A stretch of DNA of 64,000 nt from Thiomonas delicata. Its GTDB lineage: Bacteria; Pseudomonadota; Gammaproteobacteria; Burkholderiales; Burkholderiaceae_C. The stretch is from positions 1,176,503-1,240,502 of the forward strand of contig NZ_LT592171.1 of NCBI RefSeq assembly GCF_900088825.1, read 5' to 3'. Below, piece after piece: positions 18,871 through 27,790 of the stretch. The notes beneath the pieces are model-generated. The model was not told the origin of the DNA, searched no databases, and was given only the letters and a program-made list of their open reading frames with translations. Both the position numbers and the translations under genes were made by a program. Every line of letters begins with the position of its first letter. Positions within the stretch are counted from its first letter, which is position 1.

Positions 18871-20874
18871 ATGGACGCCCCCTTGCTGCTGCCCGTTGCT
18901 TTGGGTGTCGTCCTGGGCTGGGGTTTGATCGGGCTGGCTGGCTTGCTGGCGCCACAGTCCACGCGCTGGGTCGCGCATGGCGTATTTCCCCTTGGCGCCC
19001 TGGGTAGTGCGGTATTGGCCGGCGTAGGGCTCCTGGCGCTGTTCGCGCCGGCGTCTTCGCTGACCCTGCCAATCGGCTTGCCGGGGCTACCCATGCATTT
19101 GCGGCTGGACGCGCTGTCCGGTTTTTTCCTGTTCCTGCTCGGCGCATCCAGCATCGGCATTTCGGTGTTCGCAGCGGGCTATTTCCGTTCAGGCGAAGGC
19201 ACCGCCCCGGGCCTGCTCGGCTTGCAATATCACATCTTTCTGGCTGCCATGGCCATGGTGCTGCTGGCCGCCGACGCCTATGCCTTCATGCTGGCGTGGG
19301 AAGTCATGGCGCTGTCGTCCTACTTCCTGGTCGTGAGCCAGCATCGCCTTCCGGAGATCCGCAGCGCCGGTTTCGTCTACCTTCTGCTCGCGCATTTGGG
19401 TGCCATCGCTCTGCTGCTGTGCTTCGGGGTGATGATGCAGGGCGGGGGCAGCGGGCTGACCTTCGATGCGATGCGCCAGGCCCATCTTTCGCCCGCCTGG
19501 GCCACGGTGGCTTTCGGCCTCGCCGTGGCCGGGTTCGGTGCCAAGGCCGGACTGGTTCCCTTGCATATCTGGCTGCCCGAGGCGCACCCCGCCGCCCCGT
19601 CGCCGGTGTCGGCGCTGATGAGCGGGGTCATGCTGAAGACGGCGTTGTACGGCCTGCTACGGGTGAGCTTCGACTTGCTGCACGCGCCGCTGTGGTGGTG
19701 GGGCGTGCCGCTGCTGGCGCTGGGCCTGTTCGGTGCGCTGTTCGGCGCGTTGTTCGCCGCAGTGCAAACCGATATGAAGCGACTGCTGGCGTATTCCTCC
19801 ATCGAGAACATCGGCATCGCGTTTGCGGCGCTTGGCCTGGCTCTGGTGTTCCATGGCATCGGCATGCCCGCGCTGGCCGCGCTGGCGCTGGCGGCCATGC
19901 TGTACCACGTCCTCAATCATGCCTTTTTCAAGAGCCTGCTGTTCCTCGCCACGGGCTCCGTGCTGCATGCAACCCACCAACGCAGCCTGGGACGGCTTGG
20001 CGGCCTGCTGCGGCGCATGCCGTGGGTCGGCTGGACGGCCTTGGTTGGCACCCTGGCCATCGCCGGACTACCGCCGCTCAACGGTTTCGTGGCGGAGTGG
20101 CTGCTGCTGCAGGCTTTTCTGTTCACGCCGGGTATTTCCAAGCCCTTCTTCGGCATGCTCATCCCGCTGGGGGCTGCCGTTCTGGCGCTCACCGCGGCGT
20201 TGGGGGGCTATGTGATGGTGAAGTTCTACGGCGTGATTTTTCTCGGCCGTGCGCGCGAACCGGAACTGGAACATGCGCATGACGCCGGTCTCTTGGAGCG
20301 CGCCGGTCTGGTGTGGCTTGCGGCGGGCTGCGTGCTGCTCGGGCTGTTGCCGGGTCTGGTGCTGCAGGCCATCGACCGCGTCAGCCTGCAGCTTCTTGGC
20401 CATGGACTCGCACGGACCGGCAATTGGACCTGGCTGGTGCCAACGTCGCCCCAGCGGGCAGCCTATAACCCGGTGGTCGTGCTGCTGGTCGGGCTGCTGG
20501 TTATCGGCTTCACGTTCTTGGTCACGCATCGGGTTTTCGCCGGTCGTACGCGCCGCGCCGAAGCCTGGGGCTGCGGAGCCACGGGCCTGACACCGCGCAT
20601 GCAGGACACGGCCGAGGGCATGGGCCAGCCGATCCGCAGATTGTTTGCCCCGTTCTACCAGACTCGCGTGGATCTGCCGGCCCCGACCGACGCGGCTCCG
20701 CGCTACCGCGTGGTGGTGCTCGACCGTTTCTGGGCGCAACTCTACATGCCCCTGGCCGATGCGGTGCTGTGGCTGGCCCGCCAGATCGGACGCATCCAGC
20801 AGGGGCGCATTGCGGTCTACCTCTTCTACAGCTTCATCACTCTGCTGGTGTTGCTGATGGTGGTCGTGCGATGA
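18871..20874 (+). CDS. hyfB: hydrogenase-4 / complex I-like membrane subunit (HyfB, NuoL-type)
   Basis: Antiporter-like proton-channel subunit, 667 residues, about 14-16 hydrophobic segments, first gene of the operon. It carries the family features: the acidic MLAWEVMALSSYFLV helix, GFGAKAGLVPLHIWLPEAHPAAPSPVSALMSG split around the central lysine and histidine, and TDMKRLLAYSSIENIG. The C-terminal extension resembles HyfB/HycC rather than NuoL, since it lacks the long lateral helix. The gene symbol reflects homology only; this operon is not a functional hydrogenase by its ligand residues (see the HyfG-like entry). It ends in an ATGA overlap with the next gene. Confidence 0.85.
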   Translation: MDAPLLLPVALGVVLGWGLIGLAGLLAPQSTRWVAHGVFPLGALGSAVLAGVGLLALFAPASSLTLPIGLPGLPMHLRLDALSGFFLFLLGASSIGISVFAAGYFRSGEGTAPGLLGLQYHIFLAAMAMVLLAADAYAFMLAWEVMALSSYFLVVSQHRLPEIRSAGFVYLLLAHLGAIALLLCFGVMMQGGGSGLTFDAMRQAHLSPAWATVAFGLAVAGFGAKAGLVPLHIWLPEAHPAAPSPVSALMSGVMLKTALYGLLRVSFDLLHAPLWWWGVPLLALGLFGALFGALFAAVQTDMKRLLAYSSIENIGIAFAALGLALVFHGIGMPALAALALAAMLYHVLNHAFFKSLLFLATGSVLHATHQRSLGRLGGLLRRMPWVGWTALVGTLAIAGLPPLNGFVAEWLLLQAFLFTPGISKPFFGMLIPLGAAVLALTAALGGYVMVKFYGVIFLGRAREPELEHAHDAGLLERAGLVWLAAGCVLLGLLPGLVLQAIDRVSLQLLGHGLARTGNWTWLVPTSPQRAAYNPVVVLLVGLLVIGFTFLVTHRVFAGRTRRAEAWGCGATGLTPRMQDTAEGMGQPIRRLFAPFYQTRVDLPAPTDAAPRYRVVVLDRFWAQLYMPLADAVLWLARQIGRIQQGRIAVYLFYSFITLLVLLMVVVR

Positions 20875-21821
20875 GTGCCGCGGCCTTGTTCACGCAGCTG
20901 CTGGCGGTATTGGCTTCGGTGGCGCTGGCGCCGCTGTTCCTCGGCTGGGTGAATCAGTGCCGCGCCTGGCTCGCCAATCGCACCGCGCCGCCCTTGTGGC
21001 TGCCCTACCTGCGCTTGCGCAAGCTGCTGCACAAGGACGTCGTGCTGGCGCACGAGGCTACGCCTTTGTTTCGCGCCGTGCCCTACATGCTGTTCGGCAT
21101 CATGGTGGCCGCCGCGGCCATCATTCCCTCGCTCAGTACCGATCTGCCCTTTGCCTCGGCGGCGGATGCCATCGCATTGGTCGGTCTGTTCGCGCTGGCG
21201 CGGGTGTTCATTGCGCTGGCCGGCATGGACATCGGCACCGCTTTCGGCAGCATGGGGGCGCGGCGCGAGATGATGGTGGGCTTCCTCGCCGAGCCGGCTC
21301 TGCTGATGGTGCTGTTCACGGCTTCGCTGATCACCGGCAGCACGCTGTTACCCGTGATCGCCGACACGTTGCAATCGCGGGCCCTGGCCATCCATGCCAG
21401 CCTGGCCTTCGCGGCGGTGGCCTTCGTCATGGTGCTGCTCGCCGAGAATGCGCGCATTCCGGTGGACAACCCGGCCACGCACCTGGAACTCACGATGATT
21501 CACGAGGCCATGGTGCTGGAGTATTCGGCGCGCCACCTCGCGCTGGTGGAATGGGCCAGCGCGTTGAAGCTGTTCAATTACGCCTGCATCGGCTTTGCCC
21601 TGTTCCTGCCTTGGGGCATGGCCAGCCGTGCCGATGGCATCCTATGGTTGTTGCCCGCGATTCCGCCGCTGCTCATCAAGCTCGCGGCGGCGGGCTTGGT
21701 CATCGCGCTGATCGAAACCCTGAGTGCCAAGCTGCGCATTTTCCGTGCGCCGGAATTCCTGGCCACCGCCTTCCTGCTGGCGGTTCTTGGGTTGCTGGTG
21801 CATCTGACGCTGGAGCATTGA
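20871..21821 (+). CDS. hyfC: hydrogenase-4 / complex I-like membrane subunit (HyfC, NuoH-type)
   Basis: 316 residues, about eight hydrophobic segments. NuoH/HycD-type features are clear: PLWLPYLRLRKLLHKD near residue 42, the charged GTAFGSMGARREMMVGFLAEP loop and ENARIPVDNPATHLELTMIHEAMV, the segment that faces the peripheral arm. In complex I this subunit lines the quinone chamber; in Hyc/Hyf it links the electron-transfer arm to the proton channels. ATG 20871 overlaps the hyfB stop; a further in-frame upstream frame is only a non-coding extension. Confidence 0.85.
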   Translation: MSAAALFTQLLAVLASVALAPLFLGWVNQCRAWLANRTAPPLWLPYLRLRKLLHKDVVLAHEATPLFRAVPYMLFGIMVAAAAIIPSLSTDLPFASAADAIALVGLFALARVFIALAGMDIGTAFGSMGARREMMVGFLAEPALLMVLFTASLITGSTLLPVIADTLQSRALAIHASLAFAAVAFVMVLLAENARIPVDNPATHLELTMIHEAMVLEYSARHLALVEWASALKLFNYACIGFALFLPWGMASRADGILWLLPAIPPLLIKLAAAGLVIALIETLSAKLRIFRAPEFLATAFLLAVLGLLVHLTLEH

Positions 21822-21824
21822 GCC

Positions 21825-22526
21825 ATGCCGGCCGTCGCGACATCCATGGTTGGCAGCGTTGCTGCCGCGCTTCCGCTCAGCACCCAACTCATCCACTTGT
21901 TTGCCGCGGTGCTGCTGCTGCTGTCCTTTGCAATGCTGGCCCAGCGCCGCGTCGTCAACCTTGTGAATCTATTTGCCGGACAGGGCGCCGCCCTGGTGGC
22001 TTGCGCCGTGGTGGTCGGTTATTCGACCGGGCAGCCCGAGCTGTACACCTCAGCCGCCATCACCCTGGTGCTCAAGGTTTTGGTGCTGCCTTACATCCTG
22101 CACAAGCTCATCGGCAGGCTGCAGGTGGAGCGGGACACGGAGACCCTGGTGAACATTCCCACCATGCAGATCATCGGCATCCTGCTGGTGATCTTCGCCT
22201 TCGTGCTGGCGCAGCCGATCTCGCAATTTGCCGGCGCGGCCACGCGCAGCACCCTGGGCATCGCGCTGGCCGTGGTGTTCCTCGCCTTCCTGATGATGAT
22301 CGTGCGACGCAAGGCCATCGCCCAGGTGGTGGGTTTCCTGGCGATGGAAAACGGTCTGCTGTTCGCGGCGACCAGCGCCACGCACGGCATGCCCATGGTG
22401 GTGGAACTGGGCATCGGCCTGGACGTGCTGGTGGGCGTGTTCGTGCTGGGCATTTTCTTTTTCCAGATCCGCGAGCAATTCGACAGCCTCGATCTGCGGC
22501 ATCTGGAAACCCTGAAAGACGACTGA
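21825..22526 (+). CDS. hyfE: hydrogenase-4-like membrane subunit (HyfE, NuoK-related)
   Basis: 233 residues with about six to seven hydrophobic segments; E. coli HyfE is of similar size (about 216). The second half carries the NuoK-like stretch with VVGFLAMENGLLFAATSATHGMPMV, including the conserved buried Glu of MEN. It begins 3 nt after hyfC and its stop abuts the ATG of the next gene. There is no counterpart of HyfD, as in other reduced members of this group. Confidence 0.82.
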   Translation: MPAVATSMVGSVAAALPLSTQLIHLFAAVLLLLSFAMLAQRRVVNLVNLFAGQGAALVACAVVVGYSTGQPELYTSAAITLVLKVLVLPYILHKLIGRLQVERDTETLVNIPTMQIIGILLVIFAFVLAQPISQFAGAATRSTLGIALAVVFLAFLMMIVRRKAIAQVVGFLAMENGLLFAATSATHGMPMVVELGIGLDVLVGVFVLGIFFFQIREQFDSLDLRHLETLKDD

Positions 22527-23981
22527 ATGGACTTGCTCGCCGTTCTGGCCCTGCCGCTGCTTGGCGCCGCGATGCTGGCGTTTTTCGGCCATCGTCCTAT
22601 TGCGCCGCGCCTGAACCTGGCGGTGAGCGCAGCCACGTTCGTCGCCGCCTGCGTGCTGACCGCGGATGTCATCGCGCATGGGCCGATGCAGGTTCTGGCG
22701 GCCGAATTCTTCATCGATCCGTTCAACGTCTTCCTGGTCGCGCTGACGGCCTTCGTCGGCATGACCACGGCTGCTTTTTCGCGGCCCTATATGCGTATCG
22801 AGCAGGAGCATGGGCGGGTCGATGCGCGGCGCCTGCGGCTGTATCACAGCATGTACCAGCTGTTCATGTTCACCATGCTGCTGGCGCTGACCACGAACAA
22901 TATGGGCATACTCTGGGTGGCGATGGAGGCGGCCACGCTGTCCACCGTGCTGCTGGTGTCGCTGTACCGCACCGCGGCCAGCCTCGAGGCGGCGTGGAAA
23001 TACTTCATCCTCTGCGGCGTGGGCATCGCGCTGGCCTTGTTCGGCACCGTGCTGCTGTATTTCGCCGCCGAACGCGTGCTTGGCGCCGAAGGCATGAGCG
23101 CCTTGCTCTGGACCCACCTGAATGCGGTGAAGGGGCAGCTCGAACCCAGCATCATCGGCATCGCCTTCGTCTTCCTGCTGGTGGGCTATGGCACCAAGGT
23201 GGGACTGGTGCCGCTGCACAGCTGGCTGCCGGACGCGCACGCCGAAGGGCCCACGCCGGTCTCGGCCGTGCTGTCGGGGCTGCTGCTGAACGTGGCGCTG
23301 TACGCGGTGATGCGCTGCAAGGTGCTGGTGGACGGCGCGGTGCACGCCGCCTGGCCGGGACAGATGCTGATGGGTTTCGGCCTGCTCTCGGTGGTGGTCG
23401 GCGCTTTCCTGCTGTGGCGGCAAAAGGACGTCAAGCGCATGTTTGCCTACTCGTCCATCGAGCATATGGGCATCATCACCTTCGCTTTCGGCATGGGCGG
23501 CCCGGTGGCGAATTTCGCGGCCTTGCTGCACATGACGGGCCATGCACTGACCAAGAGCGCCATCTTTTTCACCACCGGCCACGCCACGCAAAAGGCCGGC
23601 ACGCAGCGCATGGACGACATCCAGGGGCTGCGCGAGCAGTCGCCGGCATTGGGCTGGGGGATGATGCTGGGGGCGCTGGCCATCGTCGGCATGCCGCCCT
23701 TCGGCGTGTTCGCCAGCGAGTTCCTCATCCTCACCACCGCGATGCAGACCCAGCCCTGGGCCACACCCATCCTGCTGCTGGCGCTGGGCGTGGCCTTCGG
23801 CGCCATCTTCATGCGCGTGCAGGGCATGGTGTTCGGGGCCAGCACCTTGCGCCGGCTTCCGCACCAGCCTGACATGCTGCCGGTGTTCGCCCATTTGGCG
23901 CTGGTGCTGCTGCTCGGTCTGTATGTCCCGACGTTCCTGGAATCGTGGTGGCATCTGGCCAGCAGCATGATCGGAGGATGA
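22527..23981 (+). CDS. hyfF: hydrogenase-4-like membrane subunit (HyfF, NuoN/M-type)
   Basis: A second antiporter-like proton-channel subunit, 484 residues, about 14 hydrophobic segments. Motifs include LWVAMEAATLSTVLLVSLY (acidic helix), GYGTKVGLVPLHSWLPDAHAEGPTPVSAVLSG and KDVKRMFAYSSIEHMGI. Together with HyfB it would give two complete proton channels. The end overlaps the region before the next gene, where a GGAGG at 23973-23977 serves as Shine-Dalgarno. Confidence 0.84.
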   Translation: MDLLAVLALPLLGAAMLAFFGHRPIAPRLNLAVSAATFVAACVLTADVIAHGPMQVLAAEFFIDPFNVFLVALTAFVGMTTAAFSRPYMRIEQEHGRVDARRLRLYHSMYQLFMFTMLLALTTNNMGILWVAMEAATLSTVLLVSLYRTAASLEAAWKYFILCGVGIALALFGTVLLYFAAERVLGAEGMSALLWTHLNAVKGQLEPSIIGIAFVFLLVGYGTKVGLVPLHSWLPDAHAEGPTPVSAVLSGLLLNVALYAVMRCKVLVDGAVHAAWPGQMLMGFGLLSVVVGAFLLWRQKDVKRMFAYSSIEHMGIITFAFGMGGPVANFAALLHMTGHALTKSAIFFTTGHATQKAGTQRMDDIQGLREQSPALGWGMMLGALAIVGMPPFGVFASEFLILTTAMQTQPWATPILLLALGVAFGAIFMRVQGMVFGASTLRRLPHQPDMLPVFAHLALVLLLGLYVPTFLESWWHLASSMIGG

Positions 23982-23986
23982 CGGCG

Positions 23987-25507
23987 ATGCGCGCACTGTG
24001 CTCCGGAATGGCGGTGGATCACCGCGTGGTGGACGCGCAGGGCTGGGCCGCGCTGGCGCAGCACATGCATGCGCAGGACGCGCGACTGTTGGCCCTGTGG
24101 GGCAGCGATACGCGCCTGCAGTGCGGTGGCTTCACTGTGCACGCCTGCTGGCTGCAGCGCGATGCGCTCACCCTGGCCGAGCTTGTGCTGGCCTGCGGCG
24201 TGACCCATTACCCGGCGTTGCACGCCTTGTTTCCGGTGGCCGACCGCCTGCAGCGCGCCTTGCGCGACTTGCTCGGCCTGCAGGCGCCGGGCATGGACTC
24301 GCGTCCTTGGCTGCGCCACACGGCCTGGGGCGCCGACGAATTCCCGCTGCGTCGCGATGCCCCCGAGCGCGGGCCCGAAAGGGCACCGGAAGCCGAGCGC
24401 TACGCCTTCGTTGCAGTGGATGGCGAAGGCGTGCACGAGATTTCCGTCGGCCCTGTCCACGCCGGCATCATCGAACCCGGGCAGTTTCGTTTTTCCGTCG
24501 TGGGCGAGAAGGTTTTGCGCCTGGAGCCGCGCCTGGGTTTCGCGCACAAGGGGGTGGAACGGCGTTTTCAGCAGCTGACCCTGAACGAGGGCGCAGGCCT
24601 GGCGGCGCGTCTGTGCGGCGACAGTGCCGCGGCCAACGCCTGGGCCTATTGCATGGCGCTGGAAACCTTGGCGGAGGTGAGGATTCCGCCGCGTGCCGGC
24701 GCCTTGCGAGCTTTGTTGCTGGAGCGCGAGCGTCTTGCCAACCACCTGGGCGACCTGGGTGCCATCGTCAACGACGCGGGTTTCGGCTTCGGCCTCGCGC
24801 AGTTCTCGCGGCTCAAGGAAGACCTGCTGCGCTTGAATGCGCGGGTGTTCGGCGCCCGCTACCCGATGGGCGCGATCCAGCCTGGCGGCGTGGCGTTCGA
24901 CCTGGACGACGACGCGCAGTCCATGCTGCGTACCCAGTGCGGCGTATTGCGCAGGGAGGTGGAGCGACTGAAGGTCATCCTCGACCAGCATGAGGGCCTG
25001 CAGGACCGGCTCGCCGCCACCGGCCGCGTCGCGCCCGATCTGGCGCGTCGCCTCGGCATGCTGGGTTTGGCGTCGCGCGCCAGCGGCCAGGCCCTGGACC
25101 TGCGGGCGATCCCAGGCCTCGCGCCGTACGACAAGCTGGGCGTGCGCATCGCGGTGGAGCAGGGTGGCGATGTCGCCGCGCGGGTGGCGGTGCGCTTCGC
25201 CGAGGTGTTCGAGTCATTGCGCCTGAGCCTCGCGCTGCTCGATGCCCTGCCCGAAGGGCCGCATATCCTGGCGCTGCCCGAGGTCATTGCCCCCGGACTG
25301 GCGCTGGGTGTGGTGGAAGGATGGCGCGGGCCGGCTTTCATCGCGCTGCAAGCCGGGGAGGGCGGACGCATCGCGCGCTGCCATCCGCATGATCCATCCT
25401 GGCAGAACTGGCCGGCGCTGGAGTGGATCATGGTCCAGGACATCGTGCCCGACTTCCCGCTGATCAACAAATCGTTCAACCTGTCCTATTCCGGACACGA
25501 TCGCTGA
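23987..25507 (+). CDS. hyfG: HyfG/NuoCD-like large subunit lacking nickel ligands
   Basis: 506 residues. About 1-170 match the NuoC-like domain and the rest the NuoD / [NiFe]-hydrogenase large-subunit fold (EPGQFRFSVVGEKVLRLEPRLGFAHKGVER). The first CxxC of group 4 hydrogenases is replaced by CGDS (Cys210, Ser213). The C-terminal DPCxxC is replaced by NLSYSGHDR (Ser500, Gly503), and the protein ends there with the NuoD-like ..DR. No [NiFe] site can form, so this is an Ehr-type (hydrogenase-related) or complex-I-like protein. ATG 23987 was chosen for the GGAGG 9 nt upstream; ATG 23978, overlapping the hyfF stop, is the alternative. Confidence 0.85.
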   Translation: MRALCSGMAVDHRVVDAQGWAALAQHMHAQDARLLALWGSDTRLQCGGFTVHACWLQRDALTLAELVLACGVTHYPALHALFPVADRLQRALRDLLGLQAPGMDSRPWLRHTAWGADEFPLRRDAPERGPERAPEAERYAFVAVDGEGVHEISVGPVHAGIIEPGQFRFSVVGEKVLRLEPRLGFAHKGVERRFQQLTLNEGAGLAARLCGDSAAANAWAYCMALETLAEVRIPPRAGALRALLLERERLANHLGDLGAIVNDAGFGFGLAQFSRLKEDLLRLNARVFGARYPMGAIQPGGVAFDLDDDAQSMLRTQCGVLRREVERLKVILDQHEGLQDRLAATGRVAPDLARRLGMLGLASRASGQALDLRAIPGLAPYDKLGVRIAVEQGGDVAARVAVRFAEVFESLRLSLALLDALPEGPHILALPEVIAPGLALGVVEGWRGPAFIALQAGEGGRIARCHPHDPSWQNWPALEWIMVQDIVPDFPLINKSFNLSYSGHDR

Positions 25508-25520
25508 GGAACCCCGCATC

Positions 25521-26039
25521 ATGTGGAAAACCCTGCGCCAGATCGCCCGCGTCGGCCGCATCAGCGAAACCACGCACGCCGCGAGCATGGCCGTCGAGGC
25601 CGCGGACAAGTCGGATGCGCAGGCCGAGCTGCTGCGCATTCTTGGCCGCGCGCTGGCCATCCGGGTGGTCGATGCCGGCTCGTGCAACGGCTGCGAGCTG
25701 GAGATCCAAGCGCTGTCGAATCCCTACTACAACCTCGAAGGCCTGGGGCTGCAGTTCGTCGCCAGCCCGCGGCATGCGGACATGCTGCTGGTCACCGGCC
25801 CGGTTTCGCGCCACATGGAGCTGGCCTTGCGGCGCACCTATGAAGCCATGCCCGAGCCGCGGCTGGTGGTGGCCGCTGGGGAGTGCGCGTGCACGGGAGG
25901 CGTGTTCGGCGAAAGCTATGCGAGTTGCGGGCGGGTGGGGAACGTCCTGCCGGTGGACGTCACCGTGGCGGGCTGTCCGCCCAGTCCGCAGGCCTTGCTC
26001 GAGGGCATTTTGCGAGCCGTGCGGCGCCAGGCCCGATGA
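25521..26039 (+). CDS. hyfI: HyfI/NuoB-like [4Fe-4S] small subunit
   Basis: 172 residues, the small subunit partner of the HyfG-like protein. All four expected ligands for one proximal/N2-type [4Fe-4S] cluster are present: Cys55 and Cys58 in SCNGCE, Cys122 in GECACTGG and Cys152 in GCPPSP. The spaced CxxC is hydrogenase-like, unlike the tandem Cys of NuoB. So an electron-carrying cluster is kept while the nickel site is lost. No ferredoxin-like subunit (HyfA/HyfH/NuoI) is encoded before or after, so the electron donor is unknown. A GAGG lies about 10 nt before ATG 25521. Confidence 0.86.
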   Translation: MWKTLRQIARVGRISETTHAASMAVEAADKSDAQAELLRILGRALAIRVVDAGSCNGCELEIQALSNPYYNLEGLGLQFVASPRHADMLLVTGPVSRHMELALRRTYEAMPEPRLVVAAGECACTGGVFGESYASCGRVGNVLPVDVTVAGCPPSPQALLEGILRAVRRQAR

Positions 26040-26057
26040 ACGGGGGCGGTGTCGCGC

Positions 26058-27119
26058 TCAGGCCGCCTGCGGTGCGAGTTGACGGGCTACGGCGTCGAAG
26101 GCCTGCTGCGCGGAGCCGGCCACCGGCCAGGCGCTGCTCCGCGCGAAACCCTGGTAGTTGCGCGCCATCGAACCGCTGTAGCTCGGGTCGTAGTGCTGGG
26201 CCAGCAGCTCTTGCACGAGGGTCGGGAAATCGCCGGCGGCGACCAGCTCGCGCCAGCGCGCAATCGTCTGCTTGCCGCGCAGCTCGGTCAGCGTGTCCAG
26301 GCGCTTCAGGAGCTCCTGCGGGTCTCGCGTCAGTGCGGCGTAGTCTTCCAGCAGGATTTGCACGCGGATCGGCAAATCGACCTCGAGCCGCAGGCAAGGG
26401 CTGGCGTGCATGCGATCGAGCAAGGCGGCGGGGATCTGCAGCTTGCCGATTTTCTTGCTTTCGCATTCGACGAAAACGGGCCGCTCGGGCGCGCAGCCGC
26501 GCAGCGCGGACCAGATGCGGGTTTCGAACTGCTTCTGGCTGGGCTGGTTCTCGCCCGGGAGGGCGCCGAGCACCGAACCGCGATGCGCGGCCAGCGCCTC
26601 CAGGTCGAGCACCTGCGCGCCGTGGCGCTGCAGGGTCTGCAGCAGCCGGCTCTTGCCGCTTCCGGTCGGGCCGCAGATCACCTCGAACTGGAACTGGCCG
26701 GCAAGCGCGTCCAACTGCCTGACCACGGCGGCGCGCAGGGCCTTGTAGCCGCCTTGCACCAGATGCACGCGAAAGCCGATTTGCGCCAGCACGTGCGCCA
26801 TGGCGCCGGAGCGGTTACCGCCGCGCCAGCAGTACACCAGCGGCGCGAAGTCCTTGGGCCAGTTCTGCGCATCCCGCTCGATGTGCCTGGCGATGTTGCG
26901 CGCAACCAGCGCGGCGCCAATTTTCCTGGCCTCGAAAGCGCCGATCTGCTTGTAGATGGTGCCGACGTGCGCACGCTCGGCGTCATCCAGCACGGGCCAG
27001 TTCAACGCGCCGGGAACGCGGTCGAGGGCGAATTCGCCGGGACTGCGCACATCCAGCACGGCGCCGAATTCGGCGAGTCGGGTCAGTGCCTCGTCGGCAG
27101 ATAGGGGCCGCAAACTCAT
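26058..27119 (-). CDS. selU: tRNA 2-selenouridine synthase (MnmH)
   Basis: Replaces sulfur of (c)mnm5s2U34 in tRNA by selenium through a geranylated intermediate, using selenophosphate. 353 residues: an N-terminal rhodanese domain with active Cys97 in YCWRGGNRSG, matching the essential Cys97 of the E. coli protein, and a P-loop domain starting GPTGSGKS at 150-157. It converges on the hyf-like operon with only 18 nt between stop codons, and tesA lies 2 nt upstream on the same strand. It needs SelD, which is not in this window. Confidence 0.93.
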   Translation of the reverse strand: MSLRPLSADEALTRLAEFGAVLDVRSPGEFALDRVPGALNWPVLDDAERAHVGTIYKQIGAFEARKIGAALVARNIARHIERDAQNWPKDFAPLVYCWRGGNRSGAMAHVLAQIGFRVHLVQGGYKALRAAVVRQLDALAGQFQFEVICGPTGSGKSRLLQTLQRHGAQVLDLEALAAHRGSVLGALPGENQPSQKQFETRIWSALRGCAPERPVFVECESKKIGKLQIPAALLDRMHASPCLRLEVDLPIRVQILLEDYAALTRDPQELLKRLDTLTELRGKQTIARWRELVAAGDFPTLVQELLAQHYDPSYSGSMARNYQGFARSSAWPVAGSAQQAFDAVARQLAPQAA

Positions 27120-27121
27120 CG

Positions 27122-27790
27122 CTATTTTTGCGCGGCGCGCAGTAGGGGCTGGAGAAAAGGCCAGGCCGTTTCCAGCATGACCGGCTGGGCGATTGCCGCA
27201 GGATGGATGTTATCGGCCTGGAACCAGGCCGGGTGATCCACCACGCCGGACAGGAAGAACGGCACCAGCGCGACCCTTTGCGACTTGGCGACTTCGGGGT
27301 AGATGGCGGCGAAGCGCTTGGTGTAGGCCGCGCCGTAGTTGGGCGGAATCTGCATGCCCAGCAGCAGCACGCGGGCCCCGGCGGCCTTGGCTTGCTGCAC
27401 CATCGTGGTGAGGTTGGCGCGCGTGGATGCCAGGGACAGTCCGCGCAGCGCATCGTTGCCGCCCAATTCGAGTATGACCACGCGGGGTTTGTCGCGCGCG
27501 AGCAGGGCGGGAAGCCGGCTGAGTCCGCCGGCCGTGGTGTCGCCGCTGACGCTGGCGTTGACGACGGTCCAGGCCGGGAAACGCCTGGCCATGCGCCGGG
27601 CCAGCAGGCTGGCCCAGCCCTGGCCCGTTTCCAGGCCGTATCCGGCCGAGAGACTGTCGCCGACGATGAGCAGGGTCGGGTGCGACACCGGCGCCGCCGT
27701 GGCGACGCGCGCGATGCCCGACAAAGCCATGCCGGCGAGCAAGGCCAGCACAGTTCCTAGAATGACCGTCCAGTTCCGCACGCAGTTCAT
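27122..27790 (-). CDS. tesA: GDSL-type acyl-CoA thioesterase I / arylesterase
   Basis: Periplasmic SGNH hydrolase, 222 residues. A signal peptide (about residues 1-33) is followed by block I GDSLSAGYGL (nucleophile Ser46), block II around ASVSGDTTAGG, block III GGNDALRG and block V DNIHP with the catalytic Asp and His. The start codon (CAT at 27788-27790) directly touches the ATG of the divergent ABC ATPase gene, with no spacer. Co-location with a YbbA-type ATPase is a conserved arrangement in proteobacteria. Confidence 0.92.
   Translation of the reverse strand: MNCVRNWTVILGTVLALLAGMALSGIARVATAAPVSHPTLLIVGDSLSAGYGLETGQGWASLLARRMARRFPAWTVVNASVSGDTTAGGLSRLPALLARDKPRVVILELGGNDALRGLSLASTRANLTTMVQQAKAAGARVLLLGMQIPPNYGAAYTKRFAAIYPEVAKSQRVALVPFFLSGVVDHPAWFQADNIHPAAIAQPVMLETAWPFLQPLLRAAQK

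Noticed and set aside
18871-20874. HyfB-like protein as the membrane part of a DAB-type inorganic carbon pump
   Set aside because: The DUF2309 partner is absent, and five other Hyf/complex-I-type subunits are encoded in the same operon.
20957-23872. A 971-codon open frame on the plus strand across the hyf-like genes, and similar long antisense frames such as 4211-6169, 22050-23996 and 29365-31908
   Set aside because: They lie in other frames of clearly recognisable conserved genes, have Arg/Ala/His/Gly-biased composition and no family motifs. High GC keeps such frames open.
25480-25507. Possible selenocysteine in the large subunit's C-terminal ligand motif, given selU next door
   Set aside because: The ligand positions read TCC and GGA, and the only TGA is the natural end of a NuoD-like C-terminus.
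23987-26039. Calling the operon a functional hydrogenase-4 or formate hydrogenlyase
   Set aside because: Three of the four nickel-ligand cysteines are replaced (Ser213, Ser500, Gly503) and no maturation, ferredoxin or formate dehydrogenase gene is nearby.
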